From positions 47,124,271 to 47,188,270 of the forward strand of contig NC_030827.1 of the NCBI RefSeq assembly GCF_001704415.2: 64,000 nucleotides of DNA. Reading direction: 5' to 3'. Below, in pieces: positions 35,231 to 47,369 of this stretch. How positions within the stretch are numbered: the first letter of the stretch is position 1; each line of letters starts with the position of its first letter. Below the pieces are notes generated by a model. That model was given only the letters and a program-made list of their open reading frames with translations, made no database searches and was not told where the DNA came from. The DNA comes from Capra hircus. Its lineage: Eukaryota; Chordata; Mammalia; Artiodactyla; Bovidae. A program made the translations under genes and the position numbers.

Positions 35231-36100
35231 ATTTTTATATTTACCATATTTTTCTTTCATTTGGAAAAGATTCAAATCATTGGAATAATTTTTTTAGAAT
35301 TTCAAAGGTGAAAACTATGGTTTCAAAATGTACACTATTATTTTTTTCTGAAAATAACTATGCACTGTATTATTTATGAGCTTAAATATACATTCACAGG
35401 AAATATTTTAATTCAGTATATTGTGTATGGCATCAAAAGTGTTGAATTAGAAAATAAAATACAGAAACTTAAAATATTTTCTCATTTAGTATGTAATAGG
35501 CATTTCACTAATTGAAAGTCTCAATTATTTACTTAGTGTCATTGTCATATAAGCTCAAATACACATCTCTAGACCAACAAATATTAAAATGATAATATTT
35601 CAAGTGTCAGACATTTTCCAAATTATGCTAAACATTTAATTTCACACTGAATATAGACAATCTGAATAATTGAATTCAACCTCTGGATATGCTAAATACT
35701 GCTTTACTACAAACATGTTAGGGCCAAAAGATTGTCTCAATGAGATTCCTTTAAAAAACAGATCATAAAATTTCTTAATGAAATCCACTTTACCTTAATC
35801 TGTTCAGAAGTTCTAAGCAGGTGAAGTTCAGAAGACATAAAAAGACAGATTTCCAGGCTACTACAATTAGTCTCTGTGGGTTAATTTAAGTAACTGTGGG
35901 GCAAATGGACACATAATTCCCAGTAGCCAGCAGCTGCAGTTAGTGGTTTTTGTCGTCAGATTGATATCAAAGAGCAATCACCAGATCCAGCTTTATTTTG
36001 CATTGAATGCAAAAAAATGCATATTGACTAGAAGGTAAAGAACACTTTTGGCTACCAAAGTTTATCATTTCAGCATATTATATTTAGAGTATGGACTCTA
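35231..36100. other. AT-rich unassigned DNA
   Basis: No feature recognised. Confidence 0.45.
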
Positions 36101-36104
36101 TAAA

Positions 36105-39087
36105 TGATGACAGATTAGTACACTGTGTAATTGGTTGGTAATTGCCCAATATGCTACTGGAGACCAGTGGAGAAACAACTCCAAATAGAATGAAGGGATG
36201 GAGCCAAAGCAAAAGCAATACACAGTTGTGGATGTGACCGGTGATAGAAGAAAGGTCTGATGCTGTAAAGAGCAATATTGCATAGGAACCTGGAATGTTA
36301 GGTTCATGAATCAAGGCAAATTGGAAGTGGTCAAAGAGGAGATGGCAAGAGTGAATGTTGGCATTCTAGGAATCAACAAACTAAAATAGACTGGAAAGGG
36401 TGAATTTAAATCAGATGACCATTATATCTACTACTGTGGGCAGGAATCCCTCAGAAGAAATGGAGTAGCCATCATGGTCAACAAAAGAGTTTGAAATGCA
36501 GTACTTAGATGCAATCTCAAAAACGAAAGAATGATCTCTGTTCGTTTCCAAGGCAAACCACTCAATATCACGGTAATCCAAGCCTATGCCCCAACCAGTA
36601 ACACTGAAGAAGCTGAAGTTGAATGGTTCTATGAAGACCTACAAGACCTTTTAGGACTAACACCCCAAAAAGATATACTTTTCATTATAGGGCACTGGAA
36701 TGCAAAAGTAGGAAGTCAAGGAACACCTGAAATAAAAGCCAAATTTGGCCTTGGAGTATGGAATGAAGCAAGGCAAAGTTAATAGAGTTTTGCCAAGAGA
36801 ATGCACTGGTCATAGCAAACACCCTCTTCCAACAATGCAAGAGAAGACTCTACACATGGACATCACCAGATGGTCATAACTGAAATCAGATTGATTATAT
36901 TTATTGTCACTAAAAATAGAGAAGCTTTATACAGATGGCTCAGATCATGAACTCCTTATTGCCAAATTCAGACTTAAATTAAAGAAAGTAGGGAAAACCA
37001 CTAGACCATTCAGGTATGACCTAAATCAAAACCCTTATGATTATACAGTGGAAGTGAGAAATAGATTTAAGGGACTAGATCTGATAGAGTCCCGGATGAA
37101 CAATGGAAGGAGGTTCATGACATTGTACAGGAGACAGGGAACAAGACCATTCCCATGGAAAAGAAATGCACAAAAGCAAAATGGCTGTCTGAAGAGGCCT
37201 TACAAATAGCTGTGTAAAGAAGAGAAGCGAAAGGCAATGAAGAAAAGGAAAGATATAAGCATCTGAATGCAAAGTTCCAAAGAATAGCAAGAAGAGATAA
37301 GAAAGCCTTCTTCAGTGATCATTGCAAACAAATAGAGGAAAACAACCAAATGGGGGGAAGACTAGAGATCTCTTCAAGAAAATAAGAGATACCAAGGGAA
37401 CATTTTATGCAAAGATGGGCTTGAAAAAGGACAGAAATGGTCTGGACCTAACAGAGGCAGAAGGTATTAAGAAGAGGTAGCAAGAATACACAGAAGAATT
37501 GTACAAAAAAGATTTTCATGACCCAAATAATCACAGTGGTGTGATCACTCACCTAGGAGCAGATATCCTGGAATGTGAAGTCAAGTTGGCCTTACAAAGC
37601 ATCACTATGAACAAAGCTAGTGAAGGTGATGGAATTCCAGTTGATCTATTTCAAATCCTGACAGATGATACTGTGAAAGTGCTGCACTCAATATGCCAGC
37701 AAATTTGCAAAACTCAGCAGTGGCTACAGGACCGGAAAAGATCAGTTTCCATTCCAATCCCAAAGAAAGGCAATGCCAAACAATGCTCAAAGAACCACAC
37801 AATTGCACTCCTATCAAATGCTAGTAAAGTAATGCTCAAAATTCTCCAAGCCAGGCTTCAGTAATATGTGAACTCTGAGCTTCCAGATGTTCAAGCTAGT
37901 TTTAGAAAAGGCAGAGGAACCAGAGATCAAACTGCCAACATCCGTTGTATCATCAAAAAAGCAAGAGAGTTCAAGAAAAGCATCTATTTCTGTTTTACTG
38001 ACTATGCCAAAGCCTTTGACTGTGTGGATAACAAGAAACTGTGAAAAATTTTAAAAGACATGGGAATACCAGACCACCTGACCTGCCTCTTGAGAAACCT
38101 GTGTGCAGCTCAGGAAGCAACAGTTAGAACTGGACATGGAACAACAGACTGATTTCAAATAGGAAAAGGAGTACATCAAGGTTGTATATTGTCACCCTGC
38201 TTATTTAACTGATATGCTGAGTACATCATGAGAAACGCTGGGCTGGAAGAAGCACAAGCTGGAATCAAGATTGCCGGGAGAAATATCAATAACCTCAGAT
38301 ATGCAGATGACACCATCTTATGGCAGAAACTGAAGAGGAACTAAGAAGCCTGTTGATGAAAGGGAAAGAGGAGAGTGAAAAAGTTGGCTTAAAGCTCAAC
38401 ATTCAGAAAACTAAGATCATGGCATCTTGTCCCATCACTTCATTGCAAATAGATGGGGAAAGAGTGGAAACAGTGACTGACTTTATTTTGGGGTGCTCCA
38501 AAATCACTGCAGATAATGATTGCAGCCATAAAATTAAAAGACACTTACTCCTTGGGAGGAAACTTGTGACCAATCTAGATAACATATTAAAAGGCAGAGA
38601 CATTACTTTGCCAACAAAGTTCGGTCTAGTCAAGGCTATGGTTTTTCCAGTGGTCATGTATGGATGTGAGAGTTGGACTGTGAAGAAAGCTGAGTGCTGA
38701 AGAATGAATGCTTTTGAACTATGGTGCTGGATAAGACTCTTGAGAATCACTTGGACTGCAAGGAGATCCAACCAGTCCATACTACAAGAGATCAGTCCTG
38801 GGTATCCATTGTAAGGACTGATGCTAAAGCTGAAGCTCCAATACTTTGGCCACCTCATACAAAGAGTTGACTAGTTGGAAAAGGCCCTTATGCTGGGAGG
38901 GATTGGGGGCAGGAGGAGAAGTGGGCAACAGACCATGAGATGGATAGATGGCATCACCAACTCTATGGACATGCATCTGGATAAGCTCCTGGGGTAGGTG
39001 ATGGACAAGGAGGCCTGGTGTGCTGTGATTCATGGGGTCACAATAAGTCAGACACAACTGAGTGACTGCACTGAACTGAACTGAATG
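36105..39087 (+). mobile_element. near-full-length BovB LINE, inactive
   Basis: About 3.0 kb of the roughly 3.2-kb element is present, lacking only the extreme 5' end. Endonuclease sequence lies in 36531-36782 and 36904-37209. The 'GSDHELL' motif is kept (about 36937-36957), but the catalytic 'GDWN'-type motif reads G-H-W-N, with His at 36693-36695. The linker and RT start lie in 37499-37864 ('ASEGDGIPVDLFQ'). RT motif A ('DYAKAFDCVD') is at about 38000-38030, followed by a stop (tga, about 38042). Motif C YADD is at 38300-38311, with a frameshift just after it, and the C-terminus is 38320-38700. At least four stops or shifts split the single ORF, so it cannot make a working protein. The tail is (GAACT)-type at 39065-39087. 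Confidence 0.96.
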
Positions 39088-39788
39088 GAAAAAAAATAAC
39101 AGATTTGAATCAATATGTTGAACACAAAGGGTTTTAAAGATCAGTGAATACACTGCAACTCAGAGCAACAAGTGTTAATGTCTACCCTTGCTGAAGAGTT
39201 TTCAGAACTTCACTAGTGTTTAAGGGTGATATGTTATTAATAAAACTGCACATACATAAAATTATAATTTGACATTTATTAATTTGGGTCTTTGTTAGTC
39301 ACTAGTAAATTGTATATCATTTGTTCACTAATCACAATTGTCATTGTTAACAAATTCTTTATTGCCTTTCTAAATCCTGAATTATTGAGCCTGCTCAGAT
39401 ATTATTTGATAATTATTTAAAGTGGGTTGATTAAGATGAATGACTAAGGAGAAGCAAATTGAATTTAAGAGAAATGCATGGCTAATAACTATTACTCCCT
39501 GAACACATAATTTATTATAATGACATTAATAGTTTTCTTTTATTTCGTATGCTTCCAGATCCATTCAGAACTTTATCATTAAATAGAGGAATTGGGCACT
39601 GCAACCTACCGCAGTAAGAAAAAAAGAATGTATTATCAGAGCCTAATAATCTCGAGGTGAGGAAATTTCAAGTGAAAATTTGACACTTATTTGGAGAATC
39701 TTGATAAAATAGTGAATTTTGGTGGGTTTTAAAAATATAATCAGTTGAAGTATATATTTCTTCTTCTTGCTCTGCCTTAAGCTTGAAA
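39088..39788. other. AT-rich unassigned DNA
   Basis: No feature recognised. Confidence 0.45.
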
Positions 39789-39789
39789 G

Positions 39790-40291
39790 AGTTGATTTCC
39801 TTTTTAAAACCTTTTTATTTTGCATTGGAGTATTCCTAATTAACAATATTAGGATATTTTCAGGTGGTTTGCAAAGGGACTCAGCCATAAATATACACAT
39901 AATCATTCAGCCCAAACTCCCTTCCCATCCAGGCTGACACATGTCATTGAGCAGTGTTTACTGTGCTATACAGTAGAAGCCCATTGGTTATCCATTTTAA
40001 ATATAGCAATGTGCAATTGTTGATCCCAAATTACCTAAATTTCCTTTTCCCCTATCCTCCCCCCCCCACACCCAGCAACCATAAGTTTGTTCTCTGTGAG
40101 TCTGTTTCTGTTTTGTAAATAAGCTCATTTGAATAATTTCTTCTTAGATTCTTTCTGTAAGGAATATCATGTGATATTTTTCCTTCTCTCCCTGACTTAC
40201 TTTACTAAGTACAACAATCTCTAGGTCCATCTATGTTACTGCAAATGGCATTATTTCTTTCTTTATAATGGATGGTTAATATTCCATTGTG
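39790..40291 (-). mobile_element. older artiodactyl/eutherian L1, 3' UTR part
   Basis: The complement of an older L1 3' end: 'ttttgcattggagtattcctaatta', 'ggactcagccataaatatacacat', 'gtgctatacagtagaagcc' and 'ataatggatggttaatattccattgtg'. The same L1 continues at 40525 after an inserted BovB end. A C9 run lies at about 40061-40069. Confidence 0.85.
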
Positions 40292-40478
40292 CCTAGGATC
40301 TAGGATTGGGGGCAGGAGGAGAAGGGGATGACAGAGGATGAGATGGCTGGATGGCATCACTGACTCAATGGACATGGGTTTGTGTGAACTCTGGGAGTTG
40401 GTGATGGACAGGGAGGCCTGGGTTGCTGTGATTCATGGGGTCACAAAGAGTTGGACACGACTGAGAAACTGAACTGAA

Positions 40479-40481
<3 letters not shown>
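40292..40481 (+). mobile_element. BovB 3' end inserted in L1
   Basis: 'gattgggggcaggaggagaag' to 'gagaaactgaactgaactga' is the last 190 bp of BovB. It lies between two parts of one minus-strand L1 and runs directly into a TA repeat. Confidence 0.93.

Positions 40482-40524
<43 letters not shown>
40482..40524. repeat. (TA)21 microsatellite at a BovB 3' end
   Basis: An uninterrupted TA run follows the BovB tail directly. The L1 target region here normally contains a short 'gtatatat', so the run could be target sequence expanded after insertion. Confidence 0.93.
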
Positions 40525-40526
<2 letters not shown>

Positions 40527-40800
40527 CAGTTTCTCTGTCAATGGATATTTAGGTTGTTTCCATACCTTGGCTATTGTAAACAGTGCTGCAATTAATATTG
40601 GAGTGCTTGGAGTGCATATATCCTTTTGGACCATATTTTCCTCCAGATATATGGCCAAGAGTTGAAGTTTAGCTCTATTTTTAGTTTTCTATAATAGTTA
40701 TATATGATAGCTCTATTTTTAGTGTTTTAAGGAACCTCCATACTGTTCTTCATAGTGGATATACCAATTTATATTTCTACCAACACTGTTAGAGTCAGCT
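40525..40800 (-). mobile_element. older L1, ORF2 C-terminal part
   Basis: The complement encodes the end of L1 ORF2. The minus frame 40365-40658 includes 'VQKDICTPSTPILIAALFTIAKVWKQPKYP', and upstream 'ggaacctccatactgttcttcatagtgg' is also L1. It is truncated near 40800. A local duplication of 'tagctctatttttagt' (about 40667 and 40709) is visible. Not functional. Confidence 0.85.
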
Positions 40801-41496
40801 GATTTCTGTGTCATATTAAGACGTAGGGTAGGAGAAAAAGAGACTATAATGTAGACAATATTTTCACTAGGTGAAGCAAAAAAAAAAGTTACTGCTATGA
40901 CAGGGTGGAGAGACTATGAAAGGAAAACAAATAAGATGAGTATAGCACTAATAGGCATCCAGATAGTGATGGGGAAAAACAAACAAACAAAAAAACCATG
41001 GGAACATATAAGTTGAGACTCTGCATCCTAACCAGATCCAGAAGAGTGTTGGAGCAATAGAAAAGCCAAGCTGAAGGTGGTAACTAGATCAGTAAGTACC
41101 AAATGGTATCTTGATCTTCCATAGCCTTGATTCAGTGCACAAGAAACCAGTATGCCACAAGATGGACACATGTCTTCTGAGAGAATTAATTCACTGCTCA
41201 ATACTGTGAGGTCATCCAAAGAGGACACAAGGAAGACCTAACATTTGAAGGAAAAAAGTAAGAACCCAAACTTCTGAAGTGACAGTTAGCATGACATCCA
41301 AAAGGGCCTGGTATTAATGGACAAGCAATGAGACTCCTCACTGCATGATCACAGGGATGCAATTGTGACCTTTCACTGTGCCATATATTCCAACAAAGAC
41401 ATAGAAGAAGCCATTTGGATCAAGGTCTTTACTTCTACCATCATGAGGGTACTGTCCTTGGTAAGGAGATTAATAAGGTACACATACCCCTGATAG
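40801..41496. other. unassigned DNA
   Basis: No feature could be named. The 41300-41490 part has the look of a decayed coding or retroelement sequence, but no family could be assigned. The minus frame 41028-41228 (66 codons) is unrecognised. Confidence 0.4.
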
Positions 41497-41497
41497 G

Positions 41498-41717
41498 GCT
41501 TCCCTGGTGGCTCAGCTGGTAAAGAACCCACCTGCTAATGCAGGATATACAAGAAATGTAGGTTCAATTCCTGGATCAGAAAGACTATCTGGAGAAGGAA
41601 ATGACAATCCACTCCAGTATTCTTGCCTGGAAAATTCCAAGGACAAAGGAGCCTGATGGGCTACAGTCCATGGGGTCACAAAGAGCTGGGCATGACTGAG
41701 TGTACCTGCAACTCGTT
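41498..41717 (+). mobile_element. Bov-tA SINE
   Basis: The head 'gggcttccctggtggctcagctgg' precedes a full Bov-A body ending 'catgactgagtgtacct'. A CA repeat follows within 10 bp. Confidence 0.94.
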
Positions 41718-41723
41718 TATTTG

Positions 41724-41753
41724 CACACACACACACGCACACACACACCACAC
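41724..41753. repeat. (CA)n microsatellite
   Basis: 'cacacacacacacgcacacacacacc' follows directly after a Bov-tA, a common association. Confidence 0.92.
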
Positions 41754-42706
41754 AACCCTGATAGAGAAAAGGGATATAAATTAACTGTATTTTGCTACTA
41801 GGAACTGAGATAATGTGAAAGACATTTGATCTCTTACAGTAAAATATTTCAGCTTGAAAAACACTGACTGATGAAGTAGTCAACTCAATAATAGTGATCA
41901 ACTGACAATTTGAGAAGTCAACTCAGATAACTATGTTATTATGTGCCTAGTCAAGTCCGGGTAGAAGATGTATCATAAGTTGAAACTACATTTGAAGTTT
42001 TATCACAGGAAACTAAATAAAGAAAAAAAAATCATTAACTTGTTTCTACTAAGAATTATTGGCACTGATTTCTAAACATGGAAACAAAATTTAACAAGTT
42101 GTACCCAAGTAACAGCATAAAAAGTGTTCATTTATTTTCTAAAAGTGACCAATTATAGATAATGAGTGGCTTACTTTTATCTTAATCCCCCAATATTGTA
42201 GGTTTTAGAGTCCAACGTTTAACTACTATATCCTGCTAAATTTGTTCCAGATCTTAACCCCTTACCATGTAATTACTTTGTGCTGCCCCTTAGAAAAGCA
42301 ATTTAATTCAGTCTTCTGTTTCTTCTTTCAATAGGCCAGTAATTTTCTCCTTGCTTTTGGAGTCAGAGAACTATTCAGGTATTTTTAGAAGACTTATAAA
42401 GTGTTTAAGAAACTGTAAACAAGACTGTTAAATTGGGGGAATAAACACATGAGAACTTTTAGCATGGTTACAATTCACTGTAGAATCTTGAAAAGGAAAT
42501 TTTGTGATTCTAATCAAACTTGCAAATTTATTTACTGCTAAACATTTAAGTTATAAATGTTTTTTTTTTTCTGTTTTCTAACAAAGAGCATCTTTGGAAG
42601 AAAAGTCTCCATATTTTGAAAACATTTTGTAGGGGGGGATCAATTTACACTTCGTATTTTTTTCTCATCAATTCAATCTCCATGTTGCTCCAACTGTACA
42701 GAAGAT
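41754..42706. other. AT-rich unassigned DNA
   Basis: No feature recognised. G7 at about 42632-42638 and T11 at about 42560 are the only simple runs. Confidence 0.45.
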
Positions 42707-42707
42707 A

Positions 42708-42903
42708 TGTTGTTGCTGTTTAGTTGCTAAGTTGGGTCTGACTCTGTAGTCCACCAGGCCCCTGTGTCCATGGAATTTTCCTTGCAAGAATACAGGAGTG
42801 GGTAGCCATTCCCTTCTCAAGGGGGTCTTCCCCCTAGAGATCAAACTCACATTTTATGCATTGGCAGGCAAATTTTTTACCACTGAGCCACCTGGAAAGC
42901 CCT
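42708..42903 (-). mobile_element. Bov-tA SINE
   Basis: 'gttgttgctgtttagttgctaag' is the complement of the SINE 3' end. The complement of the tRNA-like head lies at 42865-42903 ('ttttttaccactgagccacctggaaagccc'). Confidence 0.92.
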
Positions 42904-43025
42904 AGAGAAGGTATACTCTATCTTTTCAACTCATATATGAATGGATCAAGTATTCCTGAACTATTCCAAGAGGTTGCTCAGGATGGGCTGAAGGTAGGGA
43001 GAAAGCATTTAAGCTTTGCCTCTCA

Positions 43026-43637
43026 ATGACTCCCTCCTCTATCATAATAGAAGAGACTGCCACTTCAGAGTATGACTCTTTGGGCAGCTGCAGCGCCTCT
43101 GACATGAATAACCAACCTGGGGCAGGAGAGTTTGTTCAGTTCCAGGCCTCCCCTCTTTCCTTCTCAGACTGTCTTACGACCCTTATCACTAAGAGACATA
43201 GCTTAGTTTCCAAGGTGATGCCTGAATTTATTTTCATAAATTTTGTTTCACTAGAGCTCTCTGACACTGAGATATTTAGGTCACTTGAAATAAACATCAT
43301 GCCTTCTCTATTGGCTTTCACTAGCATTGGAACCCTTTTTGATCTCTATCCTGGATTTAGCAGGTTCCTTTTGGGTGGGATTCCCCTCCTTTGTGGAGTG
43401 ACTATTCCACTAAGACTAGATCTTTTTTATCTCCCAGTTTTTCCCAAACATAGTTCAAGGATTCATGAGGACATGTGGGGCTCCAATTCAGATACTTTTT
43501 CTGAAATATCTCAGATTACCATTGTCTCATACTTACTCTCCAGAAGGAGATTTTTAAGTATGTTGTGCTTTTGGGAAAGTTCCAAAATTCAGAACCAACC
43601 TGTTTCCATGTCTTACAGATGCCAAAAATCTTTATAG
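43026..43637 (+). other. unassigned 203-codon open frame
   Basis: This is the longest open frame here that no recognised transposon explains. It starts MTPSSIIIEETATSEYD and continues SLGSCSASD, with hydrophobic stretches near residues 98-130, ending SYRCQKSL. I recognise no domain, signal peptide or catalytic motif. There is no Kozak-like context (tcaATGa) and no visible splice structure. The region sits in otherwise unassigned DNA (42904-44270). A chance frame or a frame in an unrecognised old retroelement is more likely than a gene. Confidence 0.2.
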
Positions 43638-44268
43638 GCATGACTTTATATCAGTTTATATGGGGAAAATAATTTTCCAAAAGATTCATGGGATGTTGCA
43701 GGGATCTCAGATTTTACTGGTTGAATTCTTATTAAGAATTTGGTAATATTTCCTACAGGACCATGTGGAATCCTCAATTTAAATCATAAAGTCTCAGAAG
43801 AACTGAAGGGTACTTCCAGGTCGTTTAGTTAAAATGCCTAGCAAACTAACAAGGCATTGATAGTTGCTAACTAAAATATAGTTTGCACATATTCTAGGAA
43901 TTTTGAGAGTCTACTTCTGGCATCCTATTTATTTGATTATGCCCTGTACTTTATTGTAAGCTGTCACACATCATAAATAATTCAGATAAAGTTTGATAAA
44001 CTGTATGTCAACTTCACAGAATAACATACTTTTGAGAGTAAAAAAAAACGTGTTCTCTTTACCATTATTGGTCTAGCACATAGAAAATCACGTGGAATGA
44101 AGTACATGGACATGAATCAGTCCTCCTCCACCTAGCACACATCTTAAATCTTGCATTTTCTCAATAATTTCATCATATGTTTTCCCTTATATGTCTTATG
44201 AACATTTACATTTTATATATTTCAATTATCATCTCATGCATACAGCTGCTGGAATACTTGGGGGTTTT
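43638..44268. other. unassigned DNA
   Basis: No feature recognised. The 43790-43860 part faintly resembles an old interspersed repeat but is not assigned. Confidence 0.4.
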
Positions 44269-44269
44269 G

Positions 44270-44343
44270 CACATTATTTCTTGTGTAGTGTCTGTTGTGT
44301 AGCAGGTGCTCAATACGTATTTATTTTATGAACAAATGAATGT
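44270..44343 (+). mobile_element. MIR/L2-type 3' tail
   Basis: 'gtagcaggtgctcaatacgtatttattttatgaacaaatgaatg' resembles the shared MIR/L2 3' core ending ('aggtgctcaataaat..tgttgaatgaatg'). Only the tail is convincing. Confidence 0.55.
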
Positions 44344-44513
44344 AGAGAAAAAAAAGCCAGTGAGATAGAAGGTAGAAAAGCTTACATATGCACAAGCATT
44401 TATAAAGATATATGAAAAAAGGAGAGTTTAAGCAAATTTATTTCTTCTTGAACTTTATGCCACTGGTTACAAAATGATTCCCTATTGACTTCTTTTGTTT
44501 GGCTCAAACACTG

Positions 44514-44568
44514 TTTTTTTTTTTTTGTTTTGTTTTGTTTTAGTGTTTTTTTTTTTTTTTTTTTTTTT
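44514..44568. repeat. poly(T)/(TTTTG)n tract
   Basis: T13, then 'gttttgttttgttttagtg', then T23. It could be the A-tail of a lost or unrecognised minus-strand retroelement. Confidence 0.85.
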
Positions 44569-44870
44569 AAGGAGGAGAGATATGTTGCTGCCAACTGACT
44601 CCAGTATAAAACAAGCAAACAAATGAATAAACTAGCTTTTTGGTTGGTTTAAAAAAATACAATATCTGGCTACATTCAGCATTATTGAATCACTGGATTA
44701 GAGCTGACCCTTCAACTTGCCACATATAGCATTCTGCTCTCTTTGCTTAGTTGTCTTTCTTTGCTTAACATTATGGAAGCTTAAATTAGTAATCTGAACT
44801 GTACTGGGAGATTGAGTAGTTGCAATTACACATTATTTTTAGAACACTAGTTATTATTTTGTAAGACATT
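44569..44870. other. unassigned DNA
   Basis: No feature recognised. Confidence 0.4.
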
Positions 44871-44872
44871 AT

Positions 44873-45349
44873 TGTATTAATCTATTGCTGTATGATTAAT
44901 TACTACACATTTAGCAGCTGAAAATATTATCTTTATTAGCTCATGGTTTTTATGGATCAGAAGTCTTAGCATGGGTTATCAGAGTCCCCAGTTCAGATTC
45001 TCAAAAGGCTAAAATCAAGGCACCTGCTGGAATTGAGGTCCCATCTAAAAGAGTCCTATTCTGAGCCTTTTCAGATTGTTGGCAGATGTCATCTCCTTGT
45101 AGATGAAGAAGCTGTAGAACTCAGTCCCTACATATACAGTTCTCTGTGGAGTTCAGTGACCTGGCTATTTCCGCCCCCCCCCCTCTGGATTTCAACGGAG
45201 AATCTTTTGAAAATTCATCTTTTTTCCAACATTACATGACTAGGTCAGGCCCACCCAGAATAATCTTCTATTTGATGAACAAAAGTTAACTGATAAGTAC
45301 CCTAATCATGGGAGTCCATCGTATATATTCATAGGTTCTCCCCACCCTC
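44873..45349 (+). mobile_element. MLT1-like LTR, 5' part
   Basis: It has the diverged landmarks of an MLT1/MaLR-type LTR: 'attaatctattgctgtatgattaattactaca', 'agcagctgaaaatattatctttattagctcatgg', 'aaaatcaaggcacctgctggaattgaggtcccatc' and 'catgactaggtcaggcccaccc'. It is split by the Bov-tA at 45351. A C10 run at about 45174-45183 is a local oddity. Confidence 0.55.
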
Positions 45350-45350
45350 A

Positions 45351-45558
45351 GTGTGAAAGTGTGAAAAGTGAAAGTCGTTTAGTCATGCCCACCTCTTTGC
45401 AACCCCATGGACTATAAAGTCTATGGAATTTTTCAGGCCAGAATATTGGAGTGAGTAGTCTTTCCCTTCTCCAGGGGATCTTCCCAACCCAGGGATTGAA
45501 CCCAGGTTTCCCACATTGCAGGTGGATTCTTTACCAGCTGAGCCACAAGGGACACCCT
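45351..45558 (-). mobile_element. Bov-tA SINE nested in the LTR
   Basis: 'gtgtgaaaagtgaaagtcgtttagtc' begins the complement of the 3' end. The complement of the tRNA-like head is at 45520-45558 ('ctttaccagctgagccacaaggga'). Confidence 0.93.
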
Positions 45559-45640
45559 CCCACCCTCAAGGAAAGGGAGTTATAAAAAGGTCATAGGAGA
45601 TCATCTCAGAATTCTCCCTATCTTATAAAACAAGGTCTGG
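45559..45640 (+). mobile_element. MLT1-like LTR, 3' part
   Basis: 'ccaccctcaaggaaagggagttataaaaaggtcatagga' continues the LTR after the SINE. 'cccaccctca' occurs on both sides (45341-45350 and 45559-45568) as a plausible target duplication. Confidence 0.5.
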
Positions 45641-46753
45641 GACTGAATGTAATTAAAAAGTTTCCAGAGTCATAAAACTTAAAGCTCATAAAAAATGCGA
45701 TGCTAGTATTTCTTAGAATAAGATTTGGCAAAAGCATATTGTCATGGGGTAATCACTCATTTGAAACTACCAACATCATTGCTTCTACTTCAGTGAAATT
45801 AAGTAAGCTTATGAAGCTCTGTCATTGTACCCCACACAGGGATATGTTTAACATAAGAGGACTACACCTAAGGAAAGTTTTGAGTGTAGCATTAGAAAGT
45901 TGTGCAGGATATGTATAAAATCAGTGACTTTGCATTCATCAATTGCCCTGACAGAGATGATTTTGTTATTTGTGATACCCCTCACATTCTTTAGATTACT
46001 CATGTCATTTTCATCAGGTTCAGTTTACACATATCCCCTGCTAATTTAATTTACAGTGTACATTTTTGTTTGCTTCTCACCAGGTGCAAAGATAGTTATC
46101 ACTCTCTTTTCCAGACTACACACCTTTTTAAGATTTTTGAAAACTGCTTTATTGCTTTTTAGAGATTCTGTCCCATCTCTTTGCAAGTCAAGCAACAATC
46201 CTACAGGTTCACATAATCACTCAGATTCACTCATACAAATTATCATTTTTCTTTCTTGTTTTAAATATCCTTGAACCACAGAAGACACATTATCACTGCT
46301 CTATTCCCAGAGAGAGTAAAGGATGAAAGACTTCAGTACTTCTAAATTAGCAACCACTTAATAATTTATTCCCTGGGAAATTTTACTTTGCCTTTAGATG
46401 TTTCCGTTATTATTATTATTAATACATTATTTATAGGTATGAACAAACTATTTCACTTCTCAAGTGAATCTACAGGCAAAATCCATGGTTAGGAATTATG
46501 GTTCTGAAAACCATGCACTAAATTATGCTAAGAAGCAAAATGTGGAAAGATCATAATTCAACTCTGTTATAAGAAGCTGTGCTAGAATTTCAAAAGAAGG
46601 AATAAAAATCATTTGAAACAAATATCCTGCAGATCTGAAAGATTTTTTTTTTCTGTATAGAGATCTAAAACATATAGCCGCTTTTATTCATTACTTTAGC
46701 CTTGTGACAGGGAGTCTGAGTTTCATAAAATTATGGTGTTAGTTAACATTATA
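45641..46753. other. AT-rich, mostly unique DNA
   Basis: No feature recognised. The 72-codon frames at 45700-45918 and 46056-46274 show no motif. Confidence 0.45.
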
Positions 46754-46754
46754 A

Positions 46755-46968
46755 TTGGGCTTCCAAGTGGTGCAGTGATAACGAATGCCTGACAGTGCAG
46801 GAGACAGAGGAGACTCGGATTAGGTCCCTGGGTCAGGAAGATTTCACTGGTATAGGGAATGACAACCTTCTCTTGTATCCCGGTCTGGAAAATTCCATGG
46901 ACAAAGGAGCCTGGTGGGCTTTTGTTCATGGAATCACAAAGAGGTGGACATGACTGAGCATGCTTGTC
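46755..46968 (+). mobile_element. Bov-tA SINE
   Basis: The head 'gggcttccaagtggtgcagtg' and 'cctgacagtgcaggaga' precede a Bov-A body ending 'ggacatgactgagcatgc'. Diverged but complete. Confidence 0.92.
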
Positions 46969-47368
46969 CAATATTATAATTAGGTACTATAATTTATCTA
47001 AAGCTAACTGCTATATCTGAAATTTAATATCATTTTGAAAACTTTATTATATATATCATTCACATTTTACTGGTTGGAAAGTATGTTTACACAAATGGAA
47101 TCTTGCATATTTTTTCTGATTCTATTCGGTTTGGAGTATTCTGGAATGTCACATTAAAAAGAAGGTGCACCACCATGATAGAAAATGAAGAAATGAAGAT
47201 TTACTTAATAGAATAAAGCAAAATGTTATGAAACACATTTCACTATATTTTTGATGTTTAACAGTTACTCCTAATCTAACTATTGTTATATGGAAATGTT
47301 AGAGTATGATGTTCTTTTTTTAAAACTTGTTAAGCCCTACATGTATTTGTATTGTTTCCTATATGATA
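46969..47368. other. AT-rich unassigned DNA
   Basis: No feature recognised. Confidence 0.4.
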
Positions 47369-47369
47369 A

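Noticed and set aside
38403..38858. 151-codon minus-strand frame
   Set aside because: It is antisense to the RT C-terminal region of the plus-strand BovB, the same recurring shadow as at 3481, 28072, 52830 and 59525.
40482..40524. TA tract as a telomeric, centromeric or CRISPR-like repeat
   Set aside because: It is a simple dinucleotide microsatellite at a retroposon end. No spacer-repeat array or satellite unit exists anywhere in the window.
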